The notes: generated by a model not told the origin, from the letters alone. DNA of 64,000 nt from Streptomyces caelestis (GCF_001279005.1 NZ_LGCN01000239.1:4541-68540), one strand, 5' to 3'; shown: positions 44,701 to 53,254, counted from the first letter of the stretch. Program-made: numbers and translations.

Positions 44701-45524
44701 AACTGCTGGCCGAGCGCCGGGAGCGGGGCGGCGAGCGGGTCGAGGGCTGGGTGCGGCCGCTGTGGGAGTTCTGGGCGGAGACCCTCCCGGCCGCCCTGGA
44801 CGTGGAGTTCGGCAACCAGCGCGCCGTCCAGCCGACCCTGCGCACCCTGCTGGAGCACGTCCGCGGCGGCGCACCGGCCCGCCCGCGGACCCGCGACGAC
44901 CTCCCGGAACCCCGGCGCCGCCCCGAGGCCGACGACGACTGGGGCACCGCGCCGTTCGGCTCCTTCGAGCGGCCGTACGGCGACGAGCGCGGCGCGGGGG
45001 AAAGGGAGGGACGGGACGTACGGGGCGCCGGCCGGGACGACGGGAGCGGCTCCCGCGCCGGCGACCGCGGCGACCGCGACGGGGACGACGGCGGCCGTCG
45101 CCGTGCCGCCCGGGACGCCCACGACGGCTACGACGGCTACGGCGAGCCCGGCGACAGCCGTCGGAACGGGCAGGACCGGGGCGGCCGGGGAGGCTGGGAG
45201 GCCCGCGACGACCGGCACGGCCGGGACCGCACCGGCGACCGCGACGGGGCGGAGGACGGCCGTCTTCGTGCCGCCCGGGACGTCCATGACGCCTACGACG
45301 ACTACGACGACTACGGGGAGCCCGGCGACCACCGTCGGGACGGCCGGGGAGGGGACTTCCCCCGTCCGGGTGAAGCGGGGAGCCGGGGAGAGCGCGACGA
45401 GGAGTACGGGACGGAGGACGGGGGAGGGCGCCGGTTCCCCTCCGGGGACCCCGACGACCTGCCCCGGGCGCCCTGGGACGACGACACCGACCCGCGCGGC
45501 CCCTGGGGCGGTGACGACCGGTGA
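41727..45524 (+). CDS. Tubulin/FtsZ-like GTPase with disordered tail
   Basis: This codes for 1265 residues; ATG 41727 follows GGGGAGG. The N-terminus MLFVGLGGTGGLVGAELER and the segment VSFSVAGGTGAGIFLDYLHL (near 188-207) match the tubulin/FtsZ nucleotide-binding strand and G-box (GGGTGAG), as in the Pfam tubulin-like family. Other conserved parts are DYSESDLRRLPQFT and LVVMPSSFSAATGGGWEAEL. A long helical second half ends in a 240-residue low-complexity tail with repeats of HDAYDDYDDYGEPGD-type. It probably forms GTP-dependent polymers or oligomers. It overlaps the next start (GTGA). Confidence 0.85.
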   Translation: MKIFQPMLFVGLGGTGGLVGAELERRLRAELCGPDGMALSRQSGRAPFQLPDCLQFVYADYSESDLRRLPQFTVDPSLRPAYARTSRATHNLLPNFDSSPAVTKMLRASMRGEVADWLPPVVGEPEVTPLRSGAGQLPTVGRAALFATLRHGLSPVLEPLLQAIDAIAKAAGELSEFGGGKVNGCDVFVSFSVAGGTGAGIFLDYLHLISHAFQLRRFDGVRIYPLVVMPSSFSAATGGGWEAELNAARALVDLFRLVDRQNAPREGAEIGDLDHDAGFAVRYPGTPPVRLRTGVLPTAFLFSPTAGIRADDLRRSIVSLVMSLIGTELGDGRARGRRTAADDDYQTFAASFINRGVARSAPSPTGIGRQGVSTSLVASMTAPMDQLADLVAGRLLREAVTDLVERPRAGFKDDAVPMIRQLFADSHLEDLWERRQLPVPEPDPLPRGGKNIEQALGERIADMQRLLADLRSEVGRSAVTMADRFAPRPAVDKLLRSVDPFLAERVVRGVPGHEDPIVRRGFLGMLDNRSRAPQRPPGVTEQPPKIPRIKGQLAGLAPARWGDEEVQAAIQEQDLWYQWRCRSIWHEAWREQHQHWQPQADAAGDDVVRLVNAFRRHCDQEPRTSEQKAHELYEDRTGISYLLPPQRSLNYFYEDVVRRLVYREGLRETDDESALLLKLVDGDTWRQVLALSRRDPEGSVARAKGLLEARITRLFAERGARLEQHPLLPAMGTLLAAAAGDADAREQTSKETLDLFVRKLAVLLPVGFTPEGTGPLRILVTHPRVQAVEEVREYLGKTLRLPTDANNSVEYRGVESDSITVVLFRSEMSLIQVPEARKVLRQWARAKKFEEPRDVLRWRQRTGFRDSWMVSSEEDRRVILHRLLCCMWNGQVDVLDGDPSSPERIRLRLFPERGANVPGVRLRLDDFPGGVSSWAELLRSYERWTVLDDSRAVEDHCRELMKAQPLGLSRAGSEPHPLFTDLVEKVAPRQLELLAERRERGGERVEGWVRPLWEFWAETLPAALDVEFGNQRAVQPTLRTLLEHVRGGAPARPRTRDDLPEPRRRPEADDDWGTAPFGSFERPYGDERGAGEREGRDVRGAGRDDGSGSRAGDRGDRDGDDGGRRRAARDAHDGYDGYGEPGDSRRNGQDRGGRGGWEARDDRHGRDRTGDRDGAEDGRLRAARDVHDAYDDYDDYGEPGDHRRDGRGGDFPRPGEAGSRGERDEEYGTEDGGGRRFPSGDPDDLPRAPWDDDTDPRGPWGGDDR

Positions 45525-48316
45525 GCGTGTCCCAGGACTCCAGCGCCGTCGTCCACCTGGACCTGCGTGCCGGGGCGGCGGCGCTGCACAGCCCGTCCGC
45601 CGTGCGGGACCGGGTCGCCCGGGAGCTGGGCCGGGCCGGGCTGCCGGAACCGGACGACCCGCTCTTCCTGGTGGTCGACACCCCGGCCGGGCTCACCGAC
45701 CACCAGCCGCAGTACGAACTGCTCGCCGGCTACCGGGCGGTGGGCGAGGTCAGGCTCCTGGTGCTGCTGGTCGGCAGCGCGCCGGGCGCGTTCGCCGGTG
45801 AGGAAGGGGGGTTCCAGCCCGACCGGCGGCTGCTGCGCCCCGCGGTGCTGCGTTCCTCGGGCGCCGCGCTGCTGTGGGCCGGCGACCTGCGCTCCGCCCG
45901 CACCGCGCGGGAACAGCCCGCACCCGACGACGCGGACGCGCTGGCCGTCCTGGTGGACGTGCTGTCGGTCCCGGACGTCTACCTCGGCGTGCTGCACGGT
46001 GTCCGGTCGCTGCCCGAGGCCGTCGCCGCGCCCGGAGTACGGCTGCTGGAGCAGGACCTGCCGCCGGAGGTGCGCGACCGGGCCTGGCGCGACGCGCTCA
46101 AGCGGTTCGCCGGCGAGGACGCCGAACTCGCGCCGGACGTGCTGTCGGCCGCCTCGTCGGGGGCCGACCTGCCGGAGCCGCTGCGCGGCCTGGTGGAGGG
46201 CCGGGGCGGCCGGGACCCGGGACACCGGGAGCCCGGCGGCGTCGCGGACGACGCCCACCGCGCCTGCGCGGACGCCCTCGACCACGCCGAGGACGCGCTG
46301 GCCGGGCTGCGGGCCCTGCCCGGTCTGGTCCGGTCCTCGCGCCGGGAGGCGTTCGAGGCGGACGTCGACCGGGCGCGCCGGGCGGTCGACGACTACCGGG
46401 ACCTCGTCGCCACGGCCCTGCGCGGCGGCGGTGAGGCACGGTCCGCCGCGGAGTCGGCGGCCCGGCTCGCGGCGCTCGGGCTGCGGGTGCCGTCGGCCGA
46501 GGGGCTGGGGGAGCGGATCGGCGAAGGGCTGAAGGAGTTCGCCTGGAAACTGCTGGGTCAGGGGATCGCCCTGCGGTCGGTGGCCCAGCGCTTCACCGGT
46601 CTGGCCGGGCGGGTGGAGCCGCTGCCGGGTTCGGCACTGCTGCCGAGGCTCGCCGCGCTCCCCCACGCCCGGACCGACGCGCACGGGGACGTCCCCGGAG
46701 CCGGGTCCGCGCGCACGGCCCGGCCGGCGGGCGCCGCGGCGGCCGGCCCCCTGGCGGCGGCCGGGGCGGGACTGCTCGGGGCGCTGTGGTGGGGGGCGTT
46801 CCTGGCGCTGGCGGTCGTCGTGCCGCTGCTGTTCGCCGGCACGGCGGTGCTCGGGGCGGCCCGGCTCCGGGACGCGGGACGTCCCGGCCGCCGGGCCGTG
46901 GCCCCCGGGGCCGCGGCGTTCGGCGGCGCCGTGCTCGGGGCGGCGGTGGCGTACGCGACCGAGCCCCCGGTCTGGCTGGGCGCCGCCGGTCTGCTGGCCG
47001 GTCTGGGCGTCGCGGTGGAGACGGTGCGCCGGCTCTGGCGGGCGGCGGCCGCGGCCTGGGCGCCGGGGCGCGCCACCGCGGTACTGCGTCTGACCCTGGA
47101 CGAGCTCGACGCCCTGCTGGCCGAGGCGGTCCGGGAGCACTGGGCCGTCGAGGAGCGCCTGTACTGCGCCGACGCCGCCCTTTCCGTCGCCGGCATGCTG
47201 CGGGCGACGGCGGCCGCCGCGGAGGCCGAGGCGGCGCCCGACGCGGAGCGGCCCGCGCCCGCCGGGGCGTCCGGCGGCTTCGGTCCGGCCGGGGCCGGGG
47301 GTCCGGCCGACGACCCCTGGCTCGTCGACTACGCGGACCTGGAGCCGGACGACGCCCCCGCCGGACCCGACGACGGGGACGGCGACTGGGCGAGCGTGTA
47401 CACCTGGGAGGACGGGCCGTCGTGGGACGAACCCGCCGAGGAGCCGGGCCGGGACACGAGCGCCGGGGATCTCCGGGAGCACCGCGTCCAGGGGGCTCCG
47501 CGCTGGCTGCAACGGGAGAACGGCGAGGGCGGGCCCGAGCTGGTCGCCACCCTCTCCGCCGACCTGACGGACGCCGCCCTGGAGGCGATGAAGCACTACT
47601 GGGGCGCCGTCGAACGCGGCCGGGCCGGCACCCTCGCCGTCCGGCGCACCGAGGAACGGGTCCGCGAGCTGCTGTCGACGGCCCGCCGCCACCTGCGCCA
47701 CAACGGAGTCCTGACCCCGCCCCCGTTCGCCGCCGCCCGCCGCGTCCGCGCCGGCTCGGCGCACCTGCTCGGCACCGACCCGTACGGGCTGGCCGAACTG
47801 GTGGGCGCGGAGGCCGACCGGCAGACCGTGGTGCAGCTGTCCACGCCCGAGCAGGGCACGCTGCTCAGCCGCGACCCGGCGGCCGCGGTGTGGCTCAGGT
47901 TCGCCCCCGCGGCGGTACGCGACGAGGTCGAGAAGGCCTGGGTGCCGAGCGGCTCGGTCCGCCTCGAGGACGTTTTGTGGACGTCGTCGGGACGGTACGC
48001 GGGCCTGGTGCGCCTCACGCCGCTGCGGATGGGCGTGGTGGAGACCGTCCGCTCCCGGCACGGCTCCGCACCCGACGGGCCGGACGCGGACGACGGGCCG
48101 GACCCGTACGGCGCCCCGGACCCTTACGGCACCTCGGACCCGTACGGCACCTCGGACCCGTACGGCGCCCCGGACCCGTACGACCGGAGGCGCCCGGGCA
48201 GGCCGAGGAACCCCTACGACCGGACGGACCCGTACGACCGGACGGATGCCTACGACCGGACGGACCCGTACGACGGGCCGGGCGGCGACCGCCGGGGGGA
48301 CGGCGACCTCTGGTGA
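45521..48316 (+). CDS. Large membrane protein of unknown family, tubulin-gene partner
   Basis: This codes for 931 residues from GTG 45521, overlapping the previous stop. Residues about 40-200 look like an alpha/beta domain (DPLFLVVDTPAGLTDHQPQY, VRLLVLLVGSAPGAF). A helical region (about 240-370) follows. Then come about four hydrophobic segments (420-510, ALWWGAFLALAVVVPLLFAG and neighbours). Later is a cytoplasmic part with conserved-looking VQGAPRWLQRENGEGGPELV. The tail has DPYG and DPYDRT repeats. No known family is recognised. It may anchor the tubulin-like protein to the membrane. Confidence 0.72.
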   Translation: MSVSQDSSAVVHLDLRAGAAALHSPSAVRDRVARELGRAGLPEPDDPLFLVVDTPAGLTDHQPQYELLAGYRAVGEVRLLVLLVGSAPGAFAGEEGGFQPDRRLLRPAVLRSSGAALLWAGDLRSARTAREQPAPDDADALAVLVDVLSVPDVYLGVLHGVRSLPEAVAAPGVRLLEQDLPPEVRDRAWRDALKRFAGEDAELAPDVLSAASSGADLPEPLRGLVEGRGGRDPGHREPGGVADDAHRACADALDHAEDALAGLRALPGLVRSSRREAFEADVDRARRAVDDYRDLVATALRGGGEARSAAESAARLAALGLRVPSAEGLGERIGEGLKEFAWKLLGQGIALRSVAQRFTGLAGRVEPLPGSALLPRLAALPHARTDAHGDVPGAGSARTARPAGAAAAGPLAAAGAGLLGALWWGAFLALAVVVPLLFAGTAVLGAARLRDAGRPGRRAVAPGAAAFGGAVLGAAVAYATEPPVWLGAAGLLAGLGVAVETVRRLWRAAAAAWAPGRATAVLRLTLDELDALLAEAVREHWAVEERLYCADAALSVAGMLRATAAAAEAEAAPDAERPAPAGASGGFGPAGAGGPADDPWLVDYADLEPDDAPAGPDDGDGDWASVYTWEDGPSWDEPAEEPGRDTSAGDLREHRVQGAPRWLQRENGEGGPELVATLSADLTDAALEAMKHYWGAVERGRAGTLAVRRTEERVRELLSTARRHLRHNGVLTPPPFAAARRVRAGSAHLLGTDPYGLAELVGAEADRQTVVQLSTPEQGTLLSRDPAAAVWLRFAPAAVRDEVEKAWVPSGSVRLEDVLWTSSGRYAGLVRLTPLRMGVVETVRSRHGSAPDGPDADDGPDPYGAPDPYGTSDPYGTSDPYGAPDPYDRRRPGRPRNPYDRTDPYDRTDAYDRTDPYDGPGGDRRGDGDLW

Positions 48317-48386
48317 GCCCTGCCCCGCATCCCGGCCCGGCGCCCATGGCCGGGCCGGTGCCCACGGACGAACGAAAGGACCGCCG

Positions 48387-50546
48387 GTGACCAGCATCCC
48401 GCCTCCCCGGCCGGAGGGACCGGGCGGTACGCCTCCGGACGAGCTCACGTTCACCGTCCCCCCGGGAGGACGGCGCACCACCCCGGTCCGGGTCGGCCCG
48501 GAGTTCCGCCGCGACCGGCTGCTGCCCCAGCTGATCCGCAAGGCCGTGCTCGACGACGAGGGACAGCAGTGCGTGCAGGTGCGGCTGAACGCCAAGGACG
48601 CCGCGAACCCGGCGGCGCGCGCCCTGCTGGACACCGAGGCGGGCGCCGCCCTGCGGCTGCACCGGGCGCTCGGCGACACGGAGTACGCGGCGCTCTTCCC
48701 GCGGATCATCGGCTACGAGCTGGACACGGCGGAGCCGTTCCTGCTGTACGACCCGCCGCGGGGCACGTCCGTCGAGCGGCTCCACGTGATGTCCGCGACC
48801 GACCAGGAGCACTTCACCCGGGACCTGCTGCTGGCCGTGTACCTGATGGAGGGCCAGGGCCTGGTGCCGCGCGGCGTCTCGCCCGCCACCGTGCGCTGGG
48901 ACGGCGCCGGGATCCAGCTCTGGGGGCTGGAGTCGGTGGCCCGGACCGGGCAGCCGAGGCGTCCGTGGGGCCGGTCGCCCTTCTGCCCGCCCGAACAGCG
49001 CCGGGGCGAAGGGCTCGCCGACTCCCGGGACGCGGTGTGGAGCACGGCCCAGGTGCTCTACCAGCTGGTGACCGGACGGCCCGGACCCGCCGACCGGGCC
49101 CCCGCCGACCTCGGCGAACACCGCAGGCTCGACCAGACGCTGCGCGACGCCTTCGCCCCGCGGGCGGCCGACCGGCCGACGCCCGCCCAGGTGCTCGACG
49201 TGGTGGCGCCGGGCGCCGCCCGGCGCGCCCGGCTCACGGTGCCGGCCGACGGGACGGCCACCGACCACGAGGCCTTCGACGAGGCGCTGCGGCGCAAGCG
49301 GCAGCACGCGTCCGTCACCCGGCCCCGGCGGGAGTCCGCGGCGGAGGACGGACTCGGAGACGGCGAGGTGCTCTGCCCGTACTGCCTGGAGGCCATCCGG
49401 CTCGACCTGACGAAACTGTTCGTCACCGACAGCCGCATGCAGTACAAGCCGCTGGACCTCAAGGGCGTCAACAACCCCGTGCGGCAGCACGACGTCATGC
49501 GCGGCGCCGTCCAGAAGTGCACGGCGGACCCGGACTTCCCCGAGCACTTCATCCCGGTGCCCTACCTGATGTACGGCCGCCCGCTGACCGTCGCGATGGT
49601 CGGCCAGTCCTCCACCGGCAAGAGCCACCTGCTGACCCAGATGATCGCGGCGATCACCGACGGCGGCCTGGAGCCGTTCGGGCTGAAGTGGCAGTCCGTC
49701 AATCCGGAACAGCACGCGAAGTTCGTACGGGACCGGGTGCAGCCCCTGCGCAACGGCGAGGTCCTGGACCACACCGCCGCACTCGGCCTGGAGGACTTCG
49801 CCCGTTTCGTGGAGTCCCTCCTGATCACCGACGCCCGCGGGCGGGTGCGCCCGGTCGCCTTCTTCGACCTCGGCGGCGAGGACCTCGTACGGACCGACGC
49901 GGCGCTGCGGTTCCTGCTCGGCGTCGACGCCCTGGTCTTCGTCGTCGACCCGGCGCTGGCCCTCCCGCTGCCGCAGCTGGACCACGTCAGGGAGCGCTGG
50001 GGCGTGGAGGTGAACCCGGACGGCGACCTCGCCTTCGGCACGGTCCTGGACCGGCTCCCGAAGAACGGCGGGTACCTGGACGTGCCGGCCGCGATGGTGC
50101 TCGGCAAGGCGGACCTCCTCAGGTTCCAGCCGCCCGTCGACCGGTGGCTGGACCGGCCGCCGGCCACCTCGCTGGACCCCGGGCTGGTGCGCGAGGAGAG
50201 CCGGGACGTGTACGCGCTGCTGCGCCGGTACGCCGGCCCGGCGTGGCTGCGTCCCTTCGACGCGATCCGCCGGTGCACCCTGCACGTCGCGTCCGCCACC
50301 GGCGGTCAGGAGGACCGGGGCCGCTACCCGGCGGGGGCGGGGCCCCGGCGGGTGGTGGAGCCGCTGCTGGCGCTGCTGGCGATGCACGGACTGATCCAGG
50401 TCCCGGGCGGTGCCGAGGCGTCCGCCGTGGGGGAGGCGCCCGCGTTCGAGTGGACGCCGGCGGAGGGGACCGGAGCCCCCGAAGGGGCCGGACGGTCCGG
50501 TGGGGCCGGGGCGCCCGGCGCGGCCGAGAGAGGGGAGACCCAGTGA
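48387..50546 (+). CDS. Pseudokinase fused to a double-GTPase-like (DO-GTPase) domain
   Basis: This codes for 719 residues; GTG 48387 follows AAAGGA. Residues about 60-290 resemble a protein kinase without catalytic residues (FTRDLLLAVYLMEGQGLVPR and AVWSTAQVLYQLVTGRP in kinase order). A CPYC zinc-ribbon-like site is near 330. A GTPase domain follows: G1 MVGQSSTGKSHLLTQ (near 405), DxxG box AFFDLGGEDLVRTD (near 492), VFVVDPALALPL, and G4 MVLGKADLL (near 571). The combination matches the domain I remember as DO-GTPase2 of GTPase-centred conflict systems. Its start is 70 bases after the previous gene; its end overlaps the next. Confidence 0.78.
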   Translation: MTSIPPPRPEGPGGTPPDELTFTVPPGGRRTTPVRVGPEFRRDRLLPQLIRKAVLDDEGQQCVQVRLNAKDAANPAARALLDTEAGAALRLHRALGDTEYAALFPRIIGYELDTAEPFLLYDPPRGTSVERLHVMSATDQEHFTRDLLLAVYLMEGQGLVPRGVSPATVRWDGAGIQLWGLESVARTGQPRRPWGRSPFCPPEQRRGEGLADSRDAVWSTAQVLYQLVTGRPGPADRAPADLGEHRRLDQTLRDAFAPRAADRPTPAQVLDVVAPGAARRARLTVPADGTATDHEAFDEALRRKRQHASVTRPRRESAAEDGLGDGEVLCPYCLEAIRLDLTKLFVTDSRMQYKPLDLKGVNNPVRQHDVMRGAVQKCTADPDFPEHFIPVPYLMYGRPLTVAMVGQSSTGKSHLLTQMIAAITDGGLEPFGLKWQSVNPEQHAKFVRDRVQPLRNGEVLDHTAALGLEDFARFVESLLITDARGRVRPVAFFDLGGEDLVRTDAALRFLLGVDALVFVVDPALALPLPQLDHVRERWGVEVNPDGDLAFGTVLDRLPKNGGYLDVPAAMVLGKADLLRFQPPVDRWLDRPPATSLDPGLVREESRDVYALLRRYAGPAWLRPFDAIRRCTLHVASATGGQEDRGRYPAGAGPRRVVEPLLALLAMHGLIQVPGGAEASAVGEAPAFEWTPAEGTGAPEGAGRSGGAGAPGAAERGETQ

Positions 50547-52807
50547 GCGACTTCCAGGACCGGAACCCGTTCCCCGACGACCCGGCGGGCCCGCGCGGAC
50601 CGGAGGGCGGTGGTGGCGCCACCGGCGGCTCGGTGCACCAGGTCGTCTTCCGGTGGGACGGCAACCACGGTCGCCAGGGCACCGGCATGAACGCCGTGGC
50701 CCACTCCTGCGACCCCGGGCGCGCCGGGGAACTGGGCCGGGAGCTGGGCCCGTTGCTGTGGGTGTCCGGCGCGGCGGCCGCCCGGCCGAGCGTCGTGCGC
50801 ACGCTCTCCCGCGACGGCGACGTCCTGCTGGTCCAGCGCTGGCCCACCACCGATCGCGGCGGCCGGCCCAGCACGGTCAGCCACGTCCTGATCGGTGACC
50901 GCCAGGCCCTGGGACCCGGCCGGTGCCTCGGTCTCGCGTACGGCGGCTGGCGCGAGCAGGCGACGGTCGAGCAGGCGTCCGGGCGCCGGCCCCGGATCGA
51001 CTGCGCGAAGCTCGACGCGCTGGCGGAGGGCCGGCGGCCGGGCATGCTGGAGCTGTTGCCCGGGGTCGAGCGCGCGCTGATCCTCGCCACCGCGGAGTTG
51101 CTGCGCGACCCGGCGCAGCGCGTGTCGCTGCTCCTGGAGGAACAGGCGCCGCGCGGTTGGCCGCGCCGGGACGAGGTGCCGTTGGTCTACCTGGGCCTGT
51201 TCCTGCTGTTCGGCTCCTGGCTGGGCCGGCCGTGGACGTTCGCCACCTGCGACGCGGTGGACACGCACCCCCTGCGGCTGATGTCCGTCCCGCGCTGGGA
51301 GCCGGACTCCGGCGGCTTTGGCCCGCTGGCCCGGGTCGTGGGCCGTGTGCCGGACCGGGTCCGGTTCGAACACCGGGCGGCGGCCCGGCTGGTGGGACAC
51401 CTCCTCGCCCATCGGCAGGCGCCGCCCGGCGTGCCGCAGCTGGCCGACGGACTCGCCGACGGGGCGTCGTGGAGCTGGGAGCGGCGCCGCGCCCGGCTCC
51501 AGGAGATCCTCGACACGAGCCGCCCCTCCGGCGCGAGGTCCGCCGCGCCCGCACCGCGCGCGGCGGACCCGGGCCGGGAGGTGAGACAGGACCGGGGGGA
51601 CCGGGAGTGGTACCAGGACGAGGACCGGAACCGGGACCGGGAACCGGACCACCGGGTGGACCGCCGGGTGGAGGAGGAGGCCCGCACCACGACCGCCCCG
51701 GAGCCGCCCCGTGAGCCGTATCCGGAGCCGGAGCCGCGCCGTGAGGCGTATCCGGGGCAGGGCCCGGACCGTGAGCCGTATCCGGCGCCGGGCCGTGAGG
51801 CGTACCCGGAGCCGGGTCCCCACCATGAGGCGCATCCGGAGTCGCGCCGTGAGCCGTATCAGGAGCCGGATCCCCACCATGAGGCGTATCCGGAAGCGTC
51901 CCGGCGGCCGCATCCGCACTCGACATCGGCGGGCCGTTCCCCGGCCGCCCCACCACGCCCCCTCCAGGCCCTTCGGTCCGGCGTCCACGGCCCCGGTGAA
52001 CCGAACGGCCCCGCGTCCGACGACGGCTTCCCGACGCCCGTGCCGGCCACCTCGAACGATCACGACGCGCACGACGCGCACGACGTGTATGACGTCCTTC
52101 ACCGCGAACTGCGCGCGTACCGGCACAGGGAGGACGACGGCGGCCGGCGCGGCATCCTGACGGCCGACCTGCGCACACGGTCCGACGAACTGCTCCTGCG
52201 CGAGCTGTGCTCCGGCGAACTGCCTCCGGACTCGGTGGACCTGGTGCTGGACGAGCTGGGCAGAGCCGACCGCGTCGAGGCGCGTGACCCGGAGACGCGG
52301 CACAGGCTGTGCGCCGAGGTGCTCCGCAACGGCCTGTACCTCACGCCGCGGGGACCGGGCACGGAGCACGCGTCGAGGAAGGCCCTGGTCGACAGGGCGG
52401 CCGAGCTCTTCACCTGGGCCGTCGCCCCACTGGCCCGGGACGGACGCCACCTGCGCGATCTCCAGGAACTGCTGTACCGGATGAGCCGGGACCCCGACCC
52501 CCTCACGGGCAACTGGCTCCGGCGGAGCATCGTCGAACCGGCGAACGGCCGGCCCCCGGACCTGCCGCCGGTCCTGTGGAGCCAGATCGTGCGGGACGCG
52601 ATGAACAGGAACGACAGAGCGCCCTCCGTCCCTCCGGCGCCGCGCCGCACCGCGGAGCCTCCGCCGCCGGCCCCCGCACCGGACCCGCCGACCGCCGTGG
52701 CCCGACTCACCGACCTGATCAACAAGCCGGGCTGTGTGACCGTGGGCGCGTGCGTCCTGCTCGTCGTGATCGCGGGGTTCATCGCGGCGGTGGTGCTCAC
52801 CACATGA
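50543..52807 (+). CDS. GTPase-associated protein (GAP1-like), tail-anchored
   Basis: This codes for 754 residues; GTG 50543 overlaps the GTPase stop. The N-terminal domain (VHQVVFRWDGNHGRQGTGMN, AVAHSCDP, LLWVSGAAAARPSVVRTLSR) and following FATCDAVDTHPLRLMSVPRW match the GAP1 N-terminal type I remember for DO-GTPase partners. A repetitive Tyr/Pro/Glu-rich linker (about 385-480, EPYPEPEP-like) follows. A helical domain (about 520-690) precedes a C-terminal membrane helix (CVTVGACVLLVVIAGFIAAV). It is the last clear gene of the cluster and would be an inner-membrane, cytosol-facing partner of the GTPase. Confidence 0.75.
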   Translation: MSDFQDRNPFPDDPAGPRGPEGGGGATGGSVHQVVFRWDGNHGRQGTGMNAVAHSCDPGRAGELGRELGPLLWVSGAAAARPSVVRTLSRDGDVLLVQRWPTTDRGGRPSTVSHVLIGDRQALGPGRCLGLAYGGWREQATVEQASGRRPRIDCAKLDALAEGRRPGMLELLPGVERALILATAELLRDPAQRVSLLLEEQAPRGWPRRDEVPLVYLGLFLLFGSWLGRPWTFATCDAVDTHPLRLMSVPRWEPDSGGFGPLARVVGRVPDRVRFEHRAAARLVGHLLAHRQAPPGVPQLADGLADGASWSWERRRARLQEILDTSRPSGARSAAPAPRAADPGREVRQDRGDREWYQDEDRNRDREPDHRVDRRVEEEARTTTAPEPPREPYPEPEPRREAYPGQGPDREPYPAPGREAYPEPGPHHEAHPESRREPYQEPDPHHEAYPEASRRPHPHSTSAGRSPAAPPRPLQALRSGVHGPGEPNGPASDDGFPTPVPATSNDHDAHDAHDVYDVLHRELRAYRHREDDGGRRGILTADLRTRSDELLLRELCSGELPPDSVDLVLDELGRADRVEARDPETRHRLCAEVLRNGLYLTPRGPGTEHASRKALVDRAAELFTWAVAPLARDGRHLRDLQELLYRMSRDPDPLTGNWLRRSIVEPANGRPPDLPPVLWSQIVRDAMNRNDRAPSVPPAPRRTAEPPPPAPAPDPPTAVARLTDLINKPGCVTVGACVLLVVIAGFIAAVVLTT

Positions 52808-53027
52808 CGCGGCGGCCGGACGGGCCGCGGGAGCCGCCCGGGAACGACGGGCCGGCCTCCGGGACGGAGACCGGCGGGGGGATCCGCGCGGCGGCCTGCG
52901 CCGTGCTCCGCGCGCAGCGCCGGACGGGGCGCCGCGCCGGGTACGTGGCCGGCTCATGACACGACGGGAGCCCCGGCCGGCCTCATCCGCCGGACGCGGT
53001 GTTCCGGCATCCCGCGCGCGAGCGCAG

Positions 53028-53053
53028 GGCCCGGCCACCGCGGTGGCCGGACC
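53028..53053. terminator. Terminator after the GTPase cluster
   Basis: The 20-bp perfect palindrome CCGGCCACCGCGGTGGCCGG (53031-53050), extended by GGG/CCC-like ends, lies between the cluster and the convergent hydrophobic-peptide gene. Only a poor 51-codon frame (52804-52959) precedes it. Confidence 0.6.
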
Positions 53054-53083
53054 CTGGAGGGTGGAGCGCGTCTTCGGGACGCG

Positions 53084-53254
53084 TCACCATCGGTACCAGC
53101 GACTACGACCGCCGCCGGCCGAGGTGGAGCGCATGACGAAGCCGAGCAGCCAGAGCACCAGAACGGCGATGGCGATCCACCAGAGGATCTTCACGGCGAA
53201 TCCGGCGCCGAAGAGGATCAGGGCGAGGAGCAGAACCAGCAACAGGGGAACCAT
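53084..53254 (-). CDS. Small hydrophobic membrane protein
   Basis: This codes for 56 residues; ATG 53254 follows GGAGGTCG. Almost the whole sequence is two hydrophobic helices, VPLLLVLLLALILFGAGFAV and ILWWIAIAVLVLWLLGFVMR, with a basic end. This matches a conserved short hydrophobic protein of Streptomyces and other Gram-positives, often stress-induced and of unknown role. It lies next to a CsbD stress gene. Confidence 0.85.
   Translation of the reverse strand: MVPLLLVLLLALILFGAGFAVKILWWIAIAVLVLWLLGFVMRSTSAGGGRSRWYRW

Noticed and set aside
41709..45332. 1207-codon open frame antisense to the tubulin-like gene
   Set aside because: It is the GC-rich mirror frame of a strong gene, rich in Gly/Arg/Val repeats, without motifs.
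48100..48300. Short periodic repeats considered as CRISPR or minisatellite
   Set aside because: They lie in frame inside a coding tail (DPYG, DPYDRT units) and lack spacer structure.
52804..52959. 51-codon frame overlapping the GAP1-like stop by ATGA
   Set aside because: Overlap is suggestive, but composition is Arg/Gly/Pro-rich with no recognisable fold or motif; too weak to call.
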